From positions 1-6,477 of the forward strand of contig WFRA01000002.1 in the NCBI GenBank assembly GCA_015486775.1: DNA of 6,477 nt, written 5' to 3'. Numbering within the stretch: the first letter of the stretch is position 1; every line of letters begins with the position of its first letter. A program made the position numbers and the translations under genes. Under the pieces are notes generated by a model. The model had not been told where the DNA came from. It saw nothing but the letters and a program-made list of their open reading frames with translations, and searched no databases. The DNA comes from Kiritimatiellales bacterium (GTDB lineage Bacteria > Verrucomicrobiota > Kiritimatiellia > Kiritimatiellales > Pontiellaceae). Positions 5,665 through 6,477 of this stretch are shown here, in pieces.

Positions 5665-6477
5665 ATGAAACGGATTTTGATGGGATTGCTGGTCGGCGTA
5701 TTGGGGGCGAATGCTTTGGCTGGAGCGGCAAACAAGGTGGTCTCGGTGGATACGCCGAACAGCTCGCTGGTCTTCATGGTGGACAAGGAGGGGTTCCTGC
5801 TCCACCGCTATTTCGGGGAGCACCTCGATACACCGGAGGCGGTGGTGGATTTCGTCTTCTCCGATCAGCGGCGCCATTCCATCTTCGAGGCACCCTCGGT
5901 CTTTGGCGGATACTATGGCGGCGAGCCGGCCGTGGCGGCCACCCATGCCGACGGCAACATGACCACCGACCTGCGCTTCCAAGGTTCGGAAACTAAGAAG
6001 ATCGATAGCAATATTGTCGAGACCCGCATCCAGATGAAGGATGCCGCCTATCCGTTTTTCGTCACCTTTGTATACCGCGCCTATCAGGCGGAGGACATCA
6101 TCACCTGCAAGGCCATCTATGAAAACCGGGAGGAGGGTTCGGTGGTGCTCAAGCGCTTCGCCTCGTTCGATCTGGCCATGCCCGGCACCGAATATTGGCT
6201 GACCCGCTTCTACGGCGATTGGGCCGCTGAGATGCGCCTAGACGAAAAGCCACTGGCCCACGGCATTACGATCATCGACTCCAAGAAGGGAGTGCGCACA
6301 TCGCAGAACGACAATGCCTCGTTCATGCTGGCACTGAGCCATCCGACACAAGAGGAGGAGGGAGCGGTGATCGGCGGGGCGCTGGCCTGGTCGGGCAACT
6401 ACCGCATCTGCTTCGAGCTGGATGTGCGCAACACGCTCCACCTCAACGCGGGGATCAATCCGTTCGAATCGGAATAC
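5665..6477 (+). CDS. Exported GH36 alpha-galactosidase, N-terminal part (3' truncated by window)
   Basis: Would remove terminal alpha-1,6-galactose from raffinose-family sugars, melibiose or galactomannan. Only 271 of roughly 700 expected residues are present; the catalytic barrel with its nucleophile and acid/base aspartates lies beyond the window. What is visible matches the GH36 N-terminal beta-supersandwich: THADGNMTTDLRF, AYPFFVTFVYRAYQAEDII, EYWLTRFYGDWAAEM (residues 176-190), GALAWSGNYRI (238-248) and GINPFE (263-268). Residues 1-21 form a signal peptide: KR, a hydrophobic core, then ALAGA before the likely cleavage, so the enzyme is exported, probably to the periplasm. ATG 5665 is supported by GAGGGG at 5651-5656, eight bases upstream. 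It is transcribed divergently from the toxin operon across a 215-bp gap. Domain identity is confident; substrate is inferred. Confidence 0.88.
   Translation, partial: MKRILMGLLVGVLGANALAGAANKVVSVDTPNSSLVFMVDKEGFLLHRYFGEHLDTPEAVVDFVFSDQRRHSIFEAPSVFGGYYGGEPAVAATHADGNMTTDLRFQGSETKKIDSNIVETRIQMKDAAYPFFVTFVYRAYQAEDIITCKAIYENREEGSVVLKRFASFDLAMPGTEYWLTRFYGDWAAEMRLDEKPLAHGITIIDSKKGVRTSQNDNASFMLALSHPTQEEEGAVIGGALAWSGNYRICFELDVRNTLHLNAGINPFESEY

Overview
The window looks like a carbohydrate-utilisation locus from a GC-rich, Gram-negative-like environmental bacterium. The protein style (GH32 enzyme with an N-terminal sandwich module, sugar-porter MFS protein, exported GH36 enzyme) and the many short extragenic repeats fit the PVC group, perhaps Kiritimatiellota or Lentisphaerota. 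That placement is inference from protein style; there is no rRNA or marker gene here.

Layout: (1) 1-1947, plus strand, a 5'-truncated GH32 fructan/sucrose hydrolase. (2) 1948-2136, a spacer with a perfect 28-bp-arm inverted repeat. (3) 2137-3087, plus strand, a PfkB-family fructokinase. (4) 3088-3411, an AT-richer gene-free stretch with a three-copy 10-mer and a 7-bp tandem array that runs up to the next ribosome binding site. (5) 3412-4740, plus strand, a 12-helix MFS sugar porter. (6) 4741-4896, a convergent spacer with interlaced stems and two 40-bp REP-like direct repeats. (7) 4897-5449, minus strand, a two-gene toxin-antitoxin module of BrnT/ribbon-helix-helix type, toxin first, with a promoter predicted to make a leaderless toxin mRNA. 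(8) 5665 to the end, plus strand, the N-terminal part of an exported GH36 alpha-galactosidase.

How the genes work together (inference): GH32 releases fructose from sucrose, fructan or a related beta-fructoside, the MFS porter imports a hexose, and the kinase phosphorylates fructose. The GH36 enzyme next door would remove alpha-galactosyl groups, so the set could process raffinose-family oligosaccharides (galactose removed first, then the remaining sucrose split). The toxin-antitoxin pair and its flanking repeats sit between the two parts and look like an accessory insertion.

The most notable points are: the GH32 enzyme keeps both catalytic aspartates but lacks the usual arginine of RDP and the usual acid/base glutamate of the EC motif; the predicted leaderless toxin transcript with a CATTGG-type operator candidate; and the repeats in all three larger intergenic gaps. 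I see no CRISPR array, tRNA, rRNA, transposase or clearly new multi-gene system.
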